From Actinomucor elegans (taxonomy: Eukaryota > Mucoromycota > Mucoromycetes > Mucorales > Mucoraceae), in assembly GCA_026027325.1 (NCBI GenBank), contig JAMSLZ010000015.1, forward strand, positions 124,001-188,000: 64,000 bases of DNA, written 5' to 3'. The notes below the pieces were generated by a model. That model was given only the letters and a program-made list of their open reading frames with translations. It was not told the origin of the DNA and did not search any database. Positions 45,027 to 55,315 of this stretch are shown here, piece by piece. Made by a program: the position numbers and the translations under genes. The number at the start of each line of letters is the position of its first letter. The first letter of the stretch is position 1.

Positions 45027-46683
45027 CAGTGACCAGCAAAACTGTTACAATGTTTTCAGTTTTTGAACATAATCGCTTATATCTCCACGAGATCGCATTC
45101 ATACTAAATGAAAAATAGCTTATTCTGAAGCTCAAGTTATTGGCTTTATTAGGAATGTTTCGGATCTGTGACTGCGTTAGTATTTTCGGAGAAATAGCTT
45201 GAGAAATGAGAGGACAACATTGTAACAGTTTTGCTGCTATCATGAAAAATTAAAAAAATGGAATGCCACAACTTGGCTATTCCTCTTAGAGCCCACAGAT
45301 TCAAGCCGAATACTGTTAAAATCGTTAAAAACACTGTACTATTACTTTGGGTTTTTTTACTCAGTAAATTTGTGATTTTATAACAACTTAACTCTACTTA
45401 TGCGCGCAATCTCTGTCTCTCAACGTAATCGCATTGTTTCTCTTTTGAAATCAGGCGAAACTATTCGGGAAGTATCCCAAAAGGTCGGCCTTAGTACCGC
45501 TACTGTGTGCCGAATCGGAAAGCAAGCTTGTTCGGACCGTAAAATGAACAAAGGCGGCAGACCACAAGCCCTGTCACATGCGGATGAAAGGTATTGCTCG
45601 CGCCAAATCACCACAGGGAAGTTGGATAACGCTGTGAAGGTCAAGAAAGCATTAAGAAGGACCTTGGTATCCTTGTGAGCCCCGATACGATTAGAAGAGC
45701 CCTTCGTAGAGCAGGCTTGGGTGCTATTGAGAAGCCTAAATGGCCATTGCTTAGCAAGAAGAACATCCGCAAGAGGCTTGAGTGGTGCAAAGCCCACCGT
45801 GACTGGACCCCATTGATGACTGGAAACGGGTTATTTGGTCCGATGAGACCAAAATCAATCGATTTAACTCGGATGGCCGTGTCTGGGCTTGGATTAGGGA
45901 CGGGGAGCAGCTTCAACCTAAACATGTCAAAGTTACAGTCAAACACGGTGGTGGTAGTATCATGATCTGGAGTGCCTTAACTTATGCTGGAACGGGTTGG
46001 ATGTGCAAAATTGATGGTAATATGGACAAAACACTGTACAAAGAGACCTTACAAGACGTGCAAGATCGGACAATCAACTTTGCGGCAGAAGAAAATTGAA
46101 TCTTAGGCGCGACCAGATGGTATTCCAGCATGACAATGATCCTAAGCATACGTCGAATTTGGTACAAGAATACCTCAAAAACCAAGAATATCAAGTATTA
46201 GAGTGGCCCCCACAACCACCAGACCTCAACCCAATCGAGAATATGTGGCGGTTGTTAAAAATAAGGTTGAACGAGTATGATACTCCTCCTAAGGGCATGC
46301 AAGAGCTTTATGAGAGAGTCACCAAGGTTTGGTACGACGTTATAGACAAGGAAGAGTGCCGAAATGTCATCCATAGCATGCCACGTCGTATTGAACAATG
46401 TATCAGAAGAAAAGGGCACTGGACTGACTATTAAAATTGAATAAAGTGACTTAGTATAATAATGAGCCTAGCCGTGCAAAACTGTTACAATGTTGTCCTC
46501 TCATTTCTCAATCTGTTTCTCCGAAAATACTAGCGCAGTCACAAATCCGAAACATTCTTAATAAAGCCGATAACTTGAGCTTCAGAATAAGCTATTTCTC
46601 ATTTAGTATGAAAGCGATCTCGTGGAGATATAAGCGATTATGTTCAAAAACTGAAAACATTGTAACAGTTTTGCTGGTCACTG
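45027..46683 (+). mobile_element. Tc1/mariner element 3, complete ends, broken gene
   Basis: The ends are CAGTGACCAGCAAAACTGTT at 45027 and inverted at 46683, with TA on both sides (45025-45026, 46684-46685). The arms are about 210 bp (45027-45236 and 46476-46683) and match each other as inverted repeats along most of their length. Each arm ends inside with an inverted copy of the terminal core (AGCAAAACTGTTACAATG). Confidence 0.95.
45400..46434 (+). pseudogene. Tc1/mariner transposase, frameshifted
   Basis: The start MRAISVSQRNRIVSLLKSG is good, with a helix-turn-helix (IREVSQKVGLSTATVCRIGK). Frame breaks occur near 45675, 45815 and 46095. Motifs remain across frames: SPDTIRRALRRAGLG, a WSDETK-like stretch near 45840, KHGGGSIMIW near 45940, QHDNDPKHTS (Asp), PPDLNPIENMW (Glu), and a normal C-terminus. 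It is closely related to the remnant at 4824-5860. Dead gene in an element with well-preserved ends. Confidence 0.88.
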
Positions 46684-46685
46684 TA

Positions 46686-47056
46686 TCTCTAGCCCGAGAT
46701 TTTTGCATTTTAGTTTTCAGCCAATGAAGGACGTTCGTTATCTCCGCTCTCAGCCAATGAAATTGCGTTCGCTCCTTTGGCTGTAAACTCAAGATCTCTC
46801 TGGAATAAGCAAGGTTTCAAGTTACTATCTCTCTTAGCCTGGTCTCAAACCATTGTATTTTTCTGACACATTTTCCTTTTTATATATATTTTCTTATTAT
46901 ATTTGTTATTCCCTTTACTTTTAGTATTATATTCCCTTCATTCAGTTTTTCTTTTGTACATTTCACTCATTTCACTCATTTCATTCACATTGTGAATCTT
47001 TATTTTCCCTTTTCTTTTATTCGATGTCCTTTTTCCATTTTTCCCGTCTTTTCCTT
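46686..47056. other. Pyrimidine-rich stretch, no gene seen
   Basis: The two CAGCCAATGAA boxes (46720-46763) look like CCAAT-type promoter elements, and a long T/C-rich tract follows. It might be the upstream region of a gene displaced by the gypsy insertion at 47057, but I see no coding sequence to go with it. Confidence 0.4.
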
Positions 47057-47358
47057 TGTGGTGAAATAGCCACATAATTGAAGTACAGACAGACTAGAGG
47101 CCTGTGCGCCCTAGCTGTAGCACATACATACTAAAGCATCATTGATTACCTTATACAGCGATACAGTCCTTAAACAGAGATACGTCCTTCTTATACTTTT
47201 TATATGAACACAAGTAAATAACCTTCAGTCACAATTCAACGAGTATAAATACAAGCTAGAAAAACTAGTTAGAAATAATTAATCACATTTAAGTTGAATA
47301 AACTATAACCAAGTTATAATCGACTTACTACCTGCTTTTATATTTTAATTTTACCGCA
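47057..47358 (+). repeat. 5' LTR of the gypsy element
   Basis: Starts TGTGGTGAAATAGCC and ends TTTTACCGCA. AT-rich, with AGTATAAATACAAG (TATA-like) and GTTGAATAAACT (poly(A)-signal-like), so promoter and end-processing signals are plausible. Confidence 0.95.
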
Positions 47359-47383
47359 TTTTTTTCGATTAAACTTAACTACT

Positions 47384-47589
47384 ATGTCTCAAAACAACTC
47401 TTCTTCTACTCCTGTTACTATGCCTGGATCCCCTGTGAACGGTGCTATTGCTGATCAATGTAATGAAGGTATGGACGGTATTGAAACACGCAACATTGGT
47501 GATATCTCTCCTCCCTTGGATGAAATTGTATCCATCCAAGGCTTATCTCTTGCTACTGAACAAGGCGCTGCCTCTGCTGGACCTGATAC
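47384..47589 (+). pseudogene. Gypsy gag, N-terminal part before the solo LTR
   Basis: The ATG at 47384 (MSQNNSSSTPVTMPG) opens a frame that ends ...SAGPDT at the target duplication GATAC. Counting GATAC once, it joins in frame to the rest of gag at 47904 (QGAIKSLTARRAEV). The downstream frame has no early ATG of its own, which supports this as the true start. The Ser/Thr/Pro-rich start is typical of fungal gypsy gag. Confidence 0.85.
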
Positions 47590-47898
47590 TGTTATAGAAT
47601 AGAGACTATTGTATGAATAATAACTTATTCATTATCAATCTCATCTTTACGGAAGCACTTACGAGTTGATATGTTTAAGATTCATGTCTCAGATGGATAT
47701 ATATCTAGAACATAGACCTATAACATAACATCTTCTTAAATCCTCTTCACCACACTTAGATAGACGATTAGTATAAATAGGTTTAGTTTAGACATAGTTA
47801 TAGGATCTTCATCTTTATATTCATCTTTGTTAATAAAGCACAGTCTCAAAAAGTACTCTTTTTAGTCTTCTTTATTATTTCACTGTGCAAACACAACA
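47590..47898 (+). repeat. Solo LTR of another family inside gag
   Basis: 309 bases, TGTTATAG...CACAACA, with GATAC on both sides (47585-47589 and 47899-47903). A TATA-like AGTATAAATAGG (about 47770) and AATAAAGCACAG (about 47834) suggest plus orientation. Excision in thought restores the gag frame exactly. Confidence 0.9.
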
Positions 47899-50800
47899 GA
47901 TACTCAAGGCGCCATCAAGTCTCTCACTGCACGCAGAGCAGAGGTAATTCAACGGTATGTAAACCTCTTGGAGGGTGTTGGGGCTGGTCATTTGGGCAAT
48001 GAATCTGGGGAATTTGAGCGAGCTCTGGAGCAGCTCATCGGAACTATCAGCACCTACAACAGACATATTGATGTCATCAAGTCCACTATTGTCAAAGAAA
48101 CTAAGACTCCTGTTGTTGTATCCACTGAAGACCACGGTGAGTCTGATGGTAATGCCAAGTTTACCTTCCGTCTTACGCCAAGCGATTTGCCTAAGTTCCA
48201 ACTCAAAGGCGACACGACGTACTATCCCGGTGAAGAATCTTATGATTCAGTTGAACATTTCTTACGTACGTTTGAAAAAACGATATCTTCTTCTGGACAT
48301 AAGATTGAAAAAATTTGGAAGCAATGTATTGAAACTACTTTGGCATTGGACTATGATACCTGGATGAATGGTGATCTCTTTGCGCAGTCCACTTGGGAAG
48401 ATGCACGCCAACTTTTTTTGTCCACTTTTGGAGGCATTCAAGATAAACTGGATGCTCGTCGACGTGTGATGAACATGCGAATCAAGCCTAATGAAACTGT
48501 TAATGGGTTCAACCTTCGTTTTTCGCGTGCTGCAAGTGAGGCCGGTTATAGCAAATTTGACTCCACTATTGCTGACACTTTCTTGTGCGCTTTCCCTCAA
48601 TCTTGGCAACCATCTATCAACACTTTGCTGCATTCGAATGGCAAGAATTCAACCACTTGGATTGTAAGTGACATTGCTACTGCTGCACTAAACGTGTATG
48701 GTCACCAAGTACCTGGCAATTTGGCCAATGAGGTGGATGCTCGTGCTTCTGGCAGTGGTACGACTACTGGTAACGCTTTCCCTGCGATCAACAAGGGAAA
48801 ACGCAAGGCTGATGGTTTTGGTGCTGGTTCTGGCGCTAGCACAGGTAGAAGACGCACTTCTGGGTCGTTCTTTTGCCCAAGACATGGAGGCAGTCGTTCG
48901 AATCACGATGAGAAGAATTGTTTCAGCATTTCCAAGAAACCAACCTCTTCTTCTGCTGGGTCTCCCTCTACTACCGCTACCACGTCCCCTCGTTCTGGTT
49001 TTGTTACTTCTTCCGGGCCAAGGTCTATCACTTTCTTGGGTAATACCAATGCACCATTTAGGGCAAACGGTAACAATGCCTGTCGTTACTGCAAGAAACC
49101 TTGGTTCCGTGGGCACTCTTGTGCTGAGTACCATCAAGCAATGAGGGCCAACAATGGACCTTCTGTGCTGGCCATTAGGGCCAATAATGGTGCCAACACT
49201 TCTGCTTCCGAGGAGGAAGACAAGAAGGTAAAAGAGGCTCTTGAAGACCTCAACTATGACTGTAAGTTCGATGATGATAAATCACATAATACAAGAAGTA
49301 CATTTAATCTAATGACACCCATTTATATAGAGGGTCGTAGACTCGTTGCCAAGGTGGATAGCGGGAGTGATGTAGCTTGTATTAATAAAAAGATATTGAA
49401 TAAAGACTTTTCTGATATACACATAAACAAAGTGAATGGTTATCTAAATTTTTTAGCACTCAATAACGAAGGCAAAAATAGTAAAGCTAAAAGGATCGGT
49501 AAAACACGACCTATGACTGTTACATACACAAATAATATATCCTTTAAACATGCTTTTGAAGTCGTAGAATTTAGTGACGTTATGGAAACTGAATTTGACG
49601 TACTCTTAGGTACTGATATATTACCAAAGATGAATATCTATCTTGGAGGCGTTGCTTTTAACTGGCCTAATGACATTGCAAAAGAAAGTAAACAGTTTGA
49701 AAACGTTAACTTCGATAATGACAAGCATTATGACCCTGACAATGCACTATACGGAAACACTGAACAAAGAAAAGAGTATATGAAAATGATTCAGGCTTCA
49801 ATTAACAAAAATGCTACTATAAAACCTAAAGCGGTATGCACTATACCTGAATCAATTGTGAAGATTCCGATGAAAAGTGGCGCTAATTGCTATGTAAGAC
49901 AATACCCATTACCTGTTCATGCGAAAGCAGAAATAGAGAAACAACTCAAAGAGTGGTTGGACAACGGTATAGTTGAAAAATCCAAGCCTAGCGCTAGATT
50001 TCATTCACCATTATTAGCTGTACCTAAAAAGGATGAAAATGACAAACTCACAAAGCTACGCATTTGTTGTGATTTGAGAAAAATCAACGCATCTATTTCA
50101 GAAGACTTACAAGAAAATTTTGCTGTACCAAAAATTACTGAGATCTTCGATAGAGTCTCAAAAAAGGCAAAAATCATGTCTAAAATTGATCTCAAACAGG
50201 CTTATTACTCTTTCGCTGTTGATGAGGCTAGTAGAGAAGTATTATCATTCTCTTATAATCATATAAACTACAAATGGTGCCACGCGCCCTTCGGATTAAG
50301 CTTTCTTACAAGCCAATACTGCAGGGTCATGAACATCCTCTTGGGAGACTTAGAAGGAGTAGAAACATATGTAGATGATTGTGTACTCTATAGTGAAACG
50401 ATAGAAGAACATATTAAATTGATAAACACAGTGCTCGAAAGATTGACTTCTGTAAATTTGAAGATCAATCCCGACAAATGCACATGGTTTCGAACGGCTT
50501 TATATTTATTGGGCTTTATTGTTGGACCTGGCATTACAAAGATCGATCACAGACGACTTTCAAACATTGATAAATGGCCAATTCCTAAAAACGCTGCACA
50601 AGTACGAAGTATTATGGGTGTGATTTCTCATTTAAGGGATTACTGTCCTATGCTTAGTAAAGTAGCTGCACCTTTAGATCAACTACGTAATGATAAGGAT
50701 GTACAAACCAAATGGACGTCTTTACATACTGATCGATTCAATCGGATTAAACAGATTCTTGTGTCTAATGCCGTGCTTCACCAGCCTGATCTATCCAAGA

Positions 50801-52824
50801 AATTTTATCTGGAGACAGACGCATCTGTATATGGGATAGCTTGTGCACTCACTCAAAGAGATGAATTTAATAGAACTGTACACATTGCTTTCATTAGCAA
50901 GTCTCTCAATTCGGCTGAGCGCAATTGGTCCACCAATAGACGCGAAACTGCTGCAATTGTATTCGGATTGATCAGATTTAGACCTTTGCTATGGGGGCAT
51001 CCATTACCTATCGAGGTGCTCACTGATCATATGGCTCTTACTTACATGTTCACGTCTACCACGTTGAACAGTACATTACAATCTTATATGGATGTTATTG
51101 GACAATTCAATCTGAATGTAGTTCACTTAAAAGGCATTGCCAATAAACTACCTGATGCACTATCTCGCGTTTACCCTCCTATTATTGAAGACCAAACGCT
51201 GGAGGGGGAGCAGGATCGCAATATTAAACGATTAGAGAAATGCATCTTACTAAGAAGAGCTTCATCTAACAATGACAAAGATAGATTTATTCATAAAAAG
51301 AAGATCTACTCGAAAGATAAACGTTTGAACATCCTCGCGGTGAAGCTTAATAGTAAAGACTTCAAATCTAAAGGAACAGAGTATGCTTGTCCTCCAGCCC
51401 ACGAGAGAGATCAAATAATCCACGATGCACATGCACTTGGACATTTCGGTATTGAGAGTGTAGTAAAGCACATCCACACTTACCAGGGGTTACATTGGAA
51501 TACCATCTACGCTGACTGTAAAGATATCCTTTCACGCTGCAAAGAATGTGCACTTCACAATGTATCCAAGAAGGGTTTCAATCCACAAAAATCTATAGTT
51601 GCATTCGAACCATTCAGTCATGTAACAATGGATCTCTTTGGACCACTTCCTGTAACTGAGGCTGGTAACATATATGGGCTAGTACTTGTCGATATTTGCA
51701 CCAAATATATTATCACTAGACCTATACCCAACAAACAAAGTGATACCGTAGCTAAAGCCTTGATTAATATCTTTGCTGACTATGGATTACCTGACATCAT
51801 TGGTAGCGATAACGGAAGGGAATTCAGGAACGGATTGATGCATACATTAACCAATACCTTGGGCATCCAGCACCGATTCTCTACACCTTATTATCCTCAA
51901 TCCAATGGTGCTGCTGAAAGATCCGTGCAGATGGTGAAAAACACACTGCGGAAACTCTGTGGTAATGATACAAGTAACTGGGACGAGAGGCTAGGACTTG
52001 TACAATTATGCTGCAATATCAAAGTAAGAGATCGCACTGCTAGTACACCATTTTCGTTAATGTTTGCTAGACAAGTAGACTTGAGCACAAATCATGATCC
52101 TAAAATGAAGGGCAAAAAGAATCCTGTATCAGTAAAAGAACTGGTAAAGAGAGCTGACTACATGGCTGACGTTGTATTTCCTGCTGTTGAAGAGAGAACA
52201 CGTAAGATCGTCGAAAAGTACAATGAGGATTTCAACAAGAAGCATCGCATTATTGATATCCCAATAGACACTCCTGTAATGGTCAAATTACAAGGTGGTC
52301 GACCAACATCGTTATCGCCTCTATATGATGGGCCATATACTGTAGTTCGAAAGACACGTGCTGGCACCTATGTATTGAAGGACGAGTCGAATGAACTATT
52401 ACATCGTGAATATGTACCCTCAGAACTCAAAGTCGTATCTATTGACGAATCTGCTATAGAAGAAGAACTGTTTGAAGTCGAGGAGATACGAGACCATAAA
52501 GATGAAAATGGCCAAAGGTTATATCTTGTAAAATGGGTAGGCTATGGTGAACGAGAAAATGACTGGATCTCAGTTGATGCATTTTCGTCTCCTGCCACTA
52601 TCGAAAAGTATTGGGAAAAGGTTAGACATTCAAAGCGATTAGCAAAGGAAAGGTTGAAAGACACTTACCAAAAGAAAACTCATACCAAATCACCAACTAA
52701 GAACACAATTACTGATCAAAAATCTGATAATGTGTCGAATAATAAGAGAATGCGAACTGGTGAGGTAACTGATTTAAATCATCCCATATCACAGACTAGA
52801 CGTAGTAAAAGAAGCAGGAAGTAA
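47899..52824 (+). CDS. Gypsy gag-pol polyprotein, main part
   Basis: An open frame of about 1640 codons after the solo LTR. Order of domains, by position: gag (retrotrans_gag-like, about 48170-48650); a zinc-knuckle-like CRYCKKPWFRGHSC (about 49080); aspartic protease KVDSGSDVAC (about 49354); reverse transcriptase with LRICCDLRKIN and YVDDCVLYS (about 50368); RNase H with LETDASVYG (about 50811); integrase with an HHCC zinc module (about 51430-51555) and Asp-Asp-Glu at MDLFG, SDNGRE and AAERS (about 51629, 51809, 51913); and a chromodomain (LYLVKWVGYGERENDWISVDAF, about 52465-52620). The chromodomain marks the chromovirus branch and usually guides integration to heterochromatin. The frame is intact after the gag interruption. 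Confidence 0.93.
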   Translation, partial: DTQGAIKSLTARRAEVIQRYVNLLEGVGAGHLGNESGEFERALEQLIGTISTYNRHIDVIKSTIVKETKTPVVVSTEDHGESDGNAKFTFRLTPSDLPKFQLKGDTTYYPGEESYDSVEHFLRTFEKTISSSGHKIEKIWKQCIETTLALDYDTWMNGDLFAQSTWEDARQLFLSTFGGIQDKLDARRRVMNMRIKPNETVNGFNLRFSRAASEAGYSKFDSTIADTFLCAFPQSWQPSINTLLHSNGKNSTTWIVSDIATAALNVYGHQVPGNLANEVDARASGSGTTTGNAFPAINKGKRKADGFGAGSGASTGRRRTSGSFFCPRHGGSRSNHDEKNCFSISKKPTSSSAGSPSTTATTSPRSGFVTSSGPRSITFLGNTNAPFRANGNNACRYCKKPWFRGHSCAEYHQAMRANNGPSVLAIRANNGANTSASEEEDKKVKEALEDLNYDCKFDDDKSHNTRSTFNLMTPIYIEGRRLVAKVDSGSDVACINKKILNKDFSDIHINKVNGYLNFLALNNEGKNSKAKRIGKTRPMTVTYTNNISFKHAFEVVEFSDVMETEFDVLLGTDILPKMNIYLGGVAFNWPNDIAKESKQFENVNFDNDKHYDPDNALYGNTEQRKEYMKMIQASINKNATIKPKAVCTIPESIVKIPMKSGANCYVRQYPLPVHAKAEIEKQLKEWLDNGIVEKSKPSARFHSPLLAVPKKDENDKLTKLRICCDLRKINASISEDLQENFAVPKITEIFDRVSKKAKIMSKIDLKQAYYSFAVDEASREVLSFSYNHINYKWCHAPFGLSFLTSQYCRVMNILLGDLEGVETYVDDCVLYSETIEEHIKLINTVLERLTSVNLKINPDKCTWFRTALYLLGFIVGPGITKIDHRRLSNIDKWPIPKNAAQVRSIMGVISHLRDYCPMLSKVAAPLDQLRNDKDVQTKWTSLHTDRFNRIKQILVSNAVLHQPDLSKKFYLETDASVYGIACALTQRDEFNRTVHIAFISKSLNSAERNWSTNRRETAAIVFGLIRFRPLLWGHPLPIEVLTDHMALTYMFTSTTLNSTLQSYMDVIGQFNLNVVHLKGIANKLPDALSRVYPPIIEDQTLEGEQDRNIKRLEKCILLRRASSNNDKDRFIHKKKIYSKDKRLNILAVKLNSKDFKSKGTEYACPPAHERDQIIHDAHALGHFGIESVVKHIHTYQGLHWNTIYADCKDILSRCKECALHNVSKKGFNPQKSIVAFEPFSHVTMDLFGPLPVTEAGNIYGLVLVDICTKYIITRPIPNKQSDTVAKALINIFADYGLPDIIGSDNGREFRNGLMHTLTNTLGIQHRFSTPYYPQSNGAAERSVQMVKNTLRKLCGNDTSNWDERLGLVQLCCNIKVRDRTASTPFSLMFARQVDLSTNHDPKMKGKKNPVSVKELVKRADYMADVVFPAVEERTRKIVEKYNEDFNKKHRIIDIPIDTPVMVKLQGGRPTSLSPLYDGPYTVVRKTRAGTYVLKDESNELLHREYVPSELKVVSIDESAIEEELFEVEEIRDHKDENGQRLYLVKWVGYGERENDWISVDAFSSPATIEKYWEKVRHSKRLAKERLKDTYQKKTHTKSPTKNTITDQKSDNVSNNKRMRTGEVTDLNHPISQTRRSKRSRK

Positions 52825-53084
52825 TGACACGCAACAGTGAAAGAAACATTAAGTTCTCACTTGCCCGGTCAATATACAAAACTAAACAAAAAAATATAAT
52901 AATATACTGTCACGCAGTTATGCCTTGGAAATTGTATCTCAGCAGTTGATATCATACTACAGTAAAAATAAACCTGGTAAAATTGAATCACTGGAGAACA
53001 AAAAACAACATAACACGTAGATACAACTTCTTGTTATTCTTTACTAATGTCGACTCAGTGTGCACTGACTCTAGTGGGGGAGCA

Positions 53085-53386
53085 TGTGGTGAAATAGCCA
53101 CATAATTGAAGTACAGACAGACTAGAGGCCTGTGCGCCCTAGCTGTAGCACATACATACTAAAGCATCATTGATTACCTTATACAGCGATACAGTCCTTA
53201 AACAGAGATACGTCCTTCTTATACTTTTTATATGAACACAAGTAAATAACCTTCAGTCACAATTCAACGAGTATAAATACAAGCTAGAAAAACTAGTTAG
53301 AAATAATTAATCACATTTAAGTTGAATAAACTATAACCAAGTTATAATCGACTTACTACCTGCTTTTATATTTTAATTTTACCGCA
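53085..53386 (+). repeat. 3' LTR of the gypsy element
   Basis: A copy of the 5' LTR, same length, followed by the second TCCTT. Confidence 0.95.
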
Positions 53387-53391
53387 TCCTT

Positions 53392-54051
53392 TTTCCCCTT
53401 TTGTATATATTATCGTAGATCCATTCAATGTCTCGGTCCCTCGAATTTGACATTTGATCTAGTGTTACACCTAGATTCTTATTGTTCTCGAGTGATCGCA
53501 GATCAAATGCATTGACTCTGGATAGTTACTCGGTGCTCTGCTGCAGAAGATGAATGTTTTACGCTGGTTATGTTTCTGATGCTTCAGTATTCACAATCTA
53601 ATGGTCTTTAGATTGGTGATTGTATATGTTGTGATTAGAAGCCAGTTATTGAAGTTGCTGATGGTTTATCCGGTTGTACTTGTAGAATGTTAAGTTATGT
53701 AGTAGAAGTAGAAGGCAGATTGATGTCTATATAAGATAGATCAATCGTGCCTGTCAATAAACGATAATTCAATTTTTGGGTCTTTCTTCCCTTACTTTAT
53801 CACTTTTTCTTTTACTTGCTTTATTGTCTTTTAAAGCGAACACACCTAAAGCCCTTTCTGGATCTGTTCGATATATATAATAATAGTCTTTACAGTCTTC
53901 TATTACGCAATTATATATATATTGTTTACTCTCTCTATTCAAGGTAAACATAAAAGAACATAGCCACAATATCAGCTTTGTCAGTTCTGTATCTTGTAAT
54001 GGATGTCTGTAGAATCAGTTCTCTGTGACTATTCTACACGTGATCAAGAAG
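53392..54051. other. Unassigned sequence with LTR-like signals
   Basis: CTATATAAGATAG (about 53730) and CAATAAACGATAATTC (about 53755) look like the TATA and poly(A) signals of an LTR, but I cannot find its ends. A 66-codon minus-strand frame at 53769-53969 has no domain. No gene is called. Confidence 0.4.
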
Positions 54052-54236
54052 TGTATTAAAGAAGTATTATAAAAGATACAATACAAGTATTTTTAAGATA
54101 CAAACTGAAGATAAGCTTTATTCAATGAAATTATAATGGTATTTATATTATTCTAAGACGGATGGATAATTATATATGGATATGCGCTTTGGATATTTAT
54201 AAAGGAATATTTCTATAGTAGTATGATTTTCTAACA
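54052..54236 (-). repeat. LTR of a second gypsy family (3' end fragment)
   Basis: On the minus strand TGTTAGAAAATC...TTTAATACA (185 bases), with GAATAAAGC inside. It directly follows the pol tail at 54255-54412 (-), as a 3' LTR should. No target duplication was found. Confidence 0.6.
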
Positions 54237-54254
54237 ACCATCTTGGCAGCGGGC

Positions 54255-54412
54255 TTGAGTTCATATAAGGTAAGTCAAGTGTACCTTAGTCTTTTTGCGA
54301 GTTGTATTGGTATTGGGCTTGAACTTCCTTTTTCGTTTTGCTTCCTTCTTTAATCTCAGCTCGACTTCTATTGGTACTTCTTCCATTGTGGAGTCTATGG
54401 GCTCGACAGCTT
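54255..54412 (-). pseudogene. Gypsy pol C-terminal tail fragment
   Basis: Minus strand: VEPIDSTMEEVPIEVELRLKKEAKRKRKFKP... It is similar to the tails at 55129-55310 (-) and 56938-57061 (+) (VEPMDTIMQDVPVHLEINLRK...KRQFKP). This is the basic end of a gypsy polyprotein. The rest of the gene is missing. Confidence 0.65.
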
Positions 54413-54732
54413 TGTCTTTCGATAATTTAAATAAACCGGACAGTCAGTAAACTAGAGCACGTGACGAGCTGAGATTAGTATTATCCAATAAGAGATGAGT
54501 ATAACGATGTAGTTTTGAATAATGATATTTTTATTAGTTGTTGTCTTCTTTTTAAATTAATACACAATATATATATATATTATTTATAATTCTATCTGGA
54601 AGGTGCTAGAAGTTATGATTGCCAAGTATGGTATAGTTTATGTCGTTTTGTTCTAGAAGGTGCCAAAGGGCTAAAGCGACGCTTAGTTCGAGGCATTGTT
54701 CGGACCAAGGGAATTGCTCTCGAACTTTCGCT
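54413..54732. other. Unassigned AT-rich stretch
   Basis: TA-repeat near 54570 and no coding pattern that I trust. Confidence 0.4.
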
Positions 54733-55311
54733 GACAGCTTTTGTAAGTTTTGGATGTTTGTAGGTTCAACTCTTCGAGGTTAACCAAACACGTGATCTTG
54801 ATTTTAATAAGCGATAAGTACTTTAAGCCAATAGTATTGCTTAAAGAATTGAAGAAGAAATATAAGGCCTTTAAAATGAATTATAAGTTATAAGATGTCG
54901 TTTATTCAATTGAATATGAAGCTTATTTATATACTTTTTAATGCTTCATATTCGTAATGATCATATGTAATATATATAAAGATAATGACTAATTAATTGT
55001 GAATATTGTATAATGTAATGTGAATAACATGAGATAGGATAAGTAAGCATATGAATGATGAATAATATAATAACTGTGAATAATTGTATCCTGATGTAAA
55101 GACCTCTTTCATATATGAACATTACTAGCTAGACTTTTCGTCGTCTGATATTTGGAATGCTGGGTTTGAACTGTCTCTTGCGCTTATTGGCTTTTCTGAG
55201 ATTGATTTCCAAGTGTACAGGAACGTCTTGCATAATTGTGTCCATAGGCTCGACACTTTTGTAAGTTTTGGATGTTTGTAGGTTCAACTCTTCGAGGTTA
55301 ACCAGCTGGCT
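54733..55311 (-). repeat. Left arm of a large inverted repeat (gypsy 3' end)
   Basis: On the minus strand: a pol tail (VNLEELNLQTSKTYKSVEPMD...IRRRKV stop, 55310-55129), then an LTR-like part (TGTTCATAT..., with AGTATATAAATAAGC and TTGAATAAACGAC), then a second copy of the VNLEELNLQTSKTY-coding stretch. That 49-bp stretch is thus a direct repeat (54735-54783 and 55257-55305). The arm matches 56938-57450 inverted. Confidence 0.75.
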
Positions 55312-55315
55312 GCTA

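Larger units (their letters stand above)
47057..53386 (+). mobile_element. Ty3/gypsy LTR retrotransposon, chromovirus type
   Basis: Two 302-bp LTRs (47057-47358, 53085-53386) that read alike throughout by eye, flanked by TCCTT on both sides (47052-47056, 53387-53391). A purine-rich tract (AGTGGGGGAGCA) lies just before the 3' LTR. One gag-pol frame with integrase and chromodomain. LTR similarity implies a recent insertion. Gag is interrupted by a solo LTR of another family, so this copy cannot make its whole polyprotein. Confidence 0.96.

Noticed and set aside
47469..47899. A phase-compatible intron (GTATGG...ACAG) joining the gag start to gag-pol
   Set aside because: The TG...CA segment with an exact GATAC duplication (47590-47898) explains the interruption better and restores the frame without splicing. 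The intron would also be unusually long for this genome.
53769..53969. A 66-residue minus-strand gene
   Set aside because: No recognisable domain; AT-rich tail and position inside LTR-like sequence make it likely chance.
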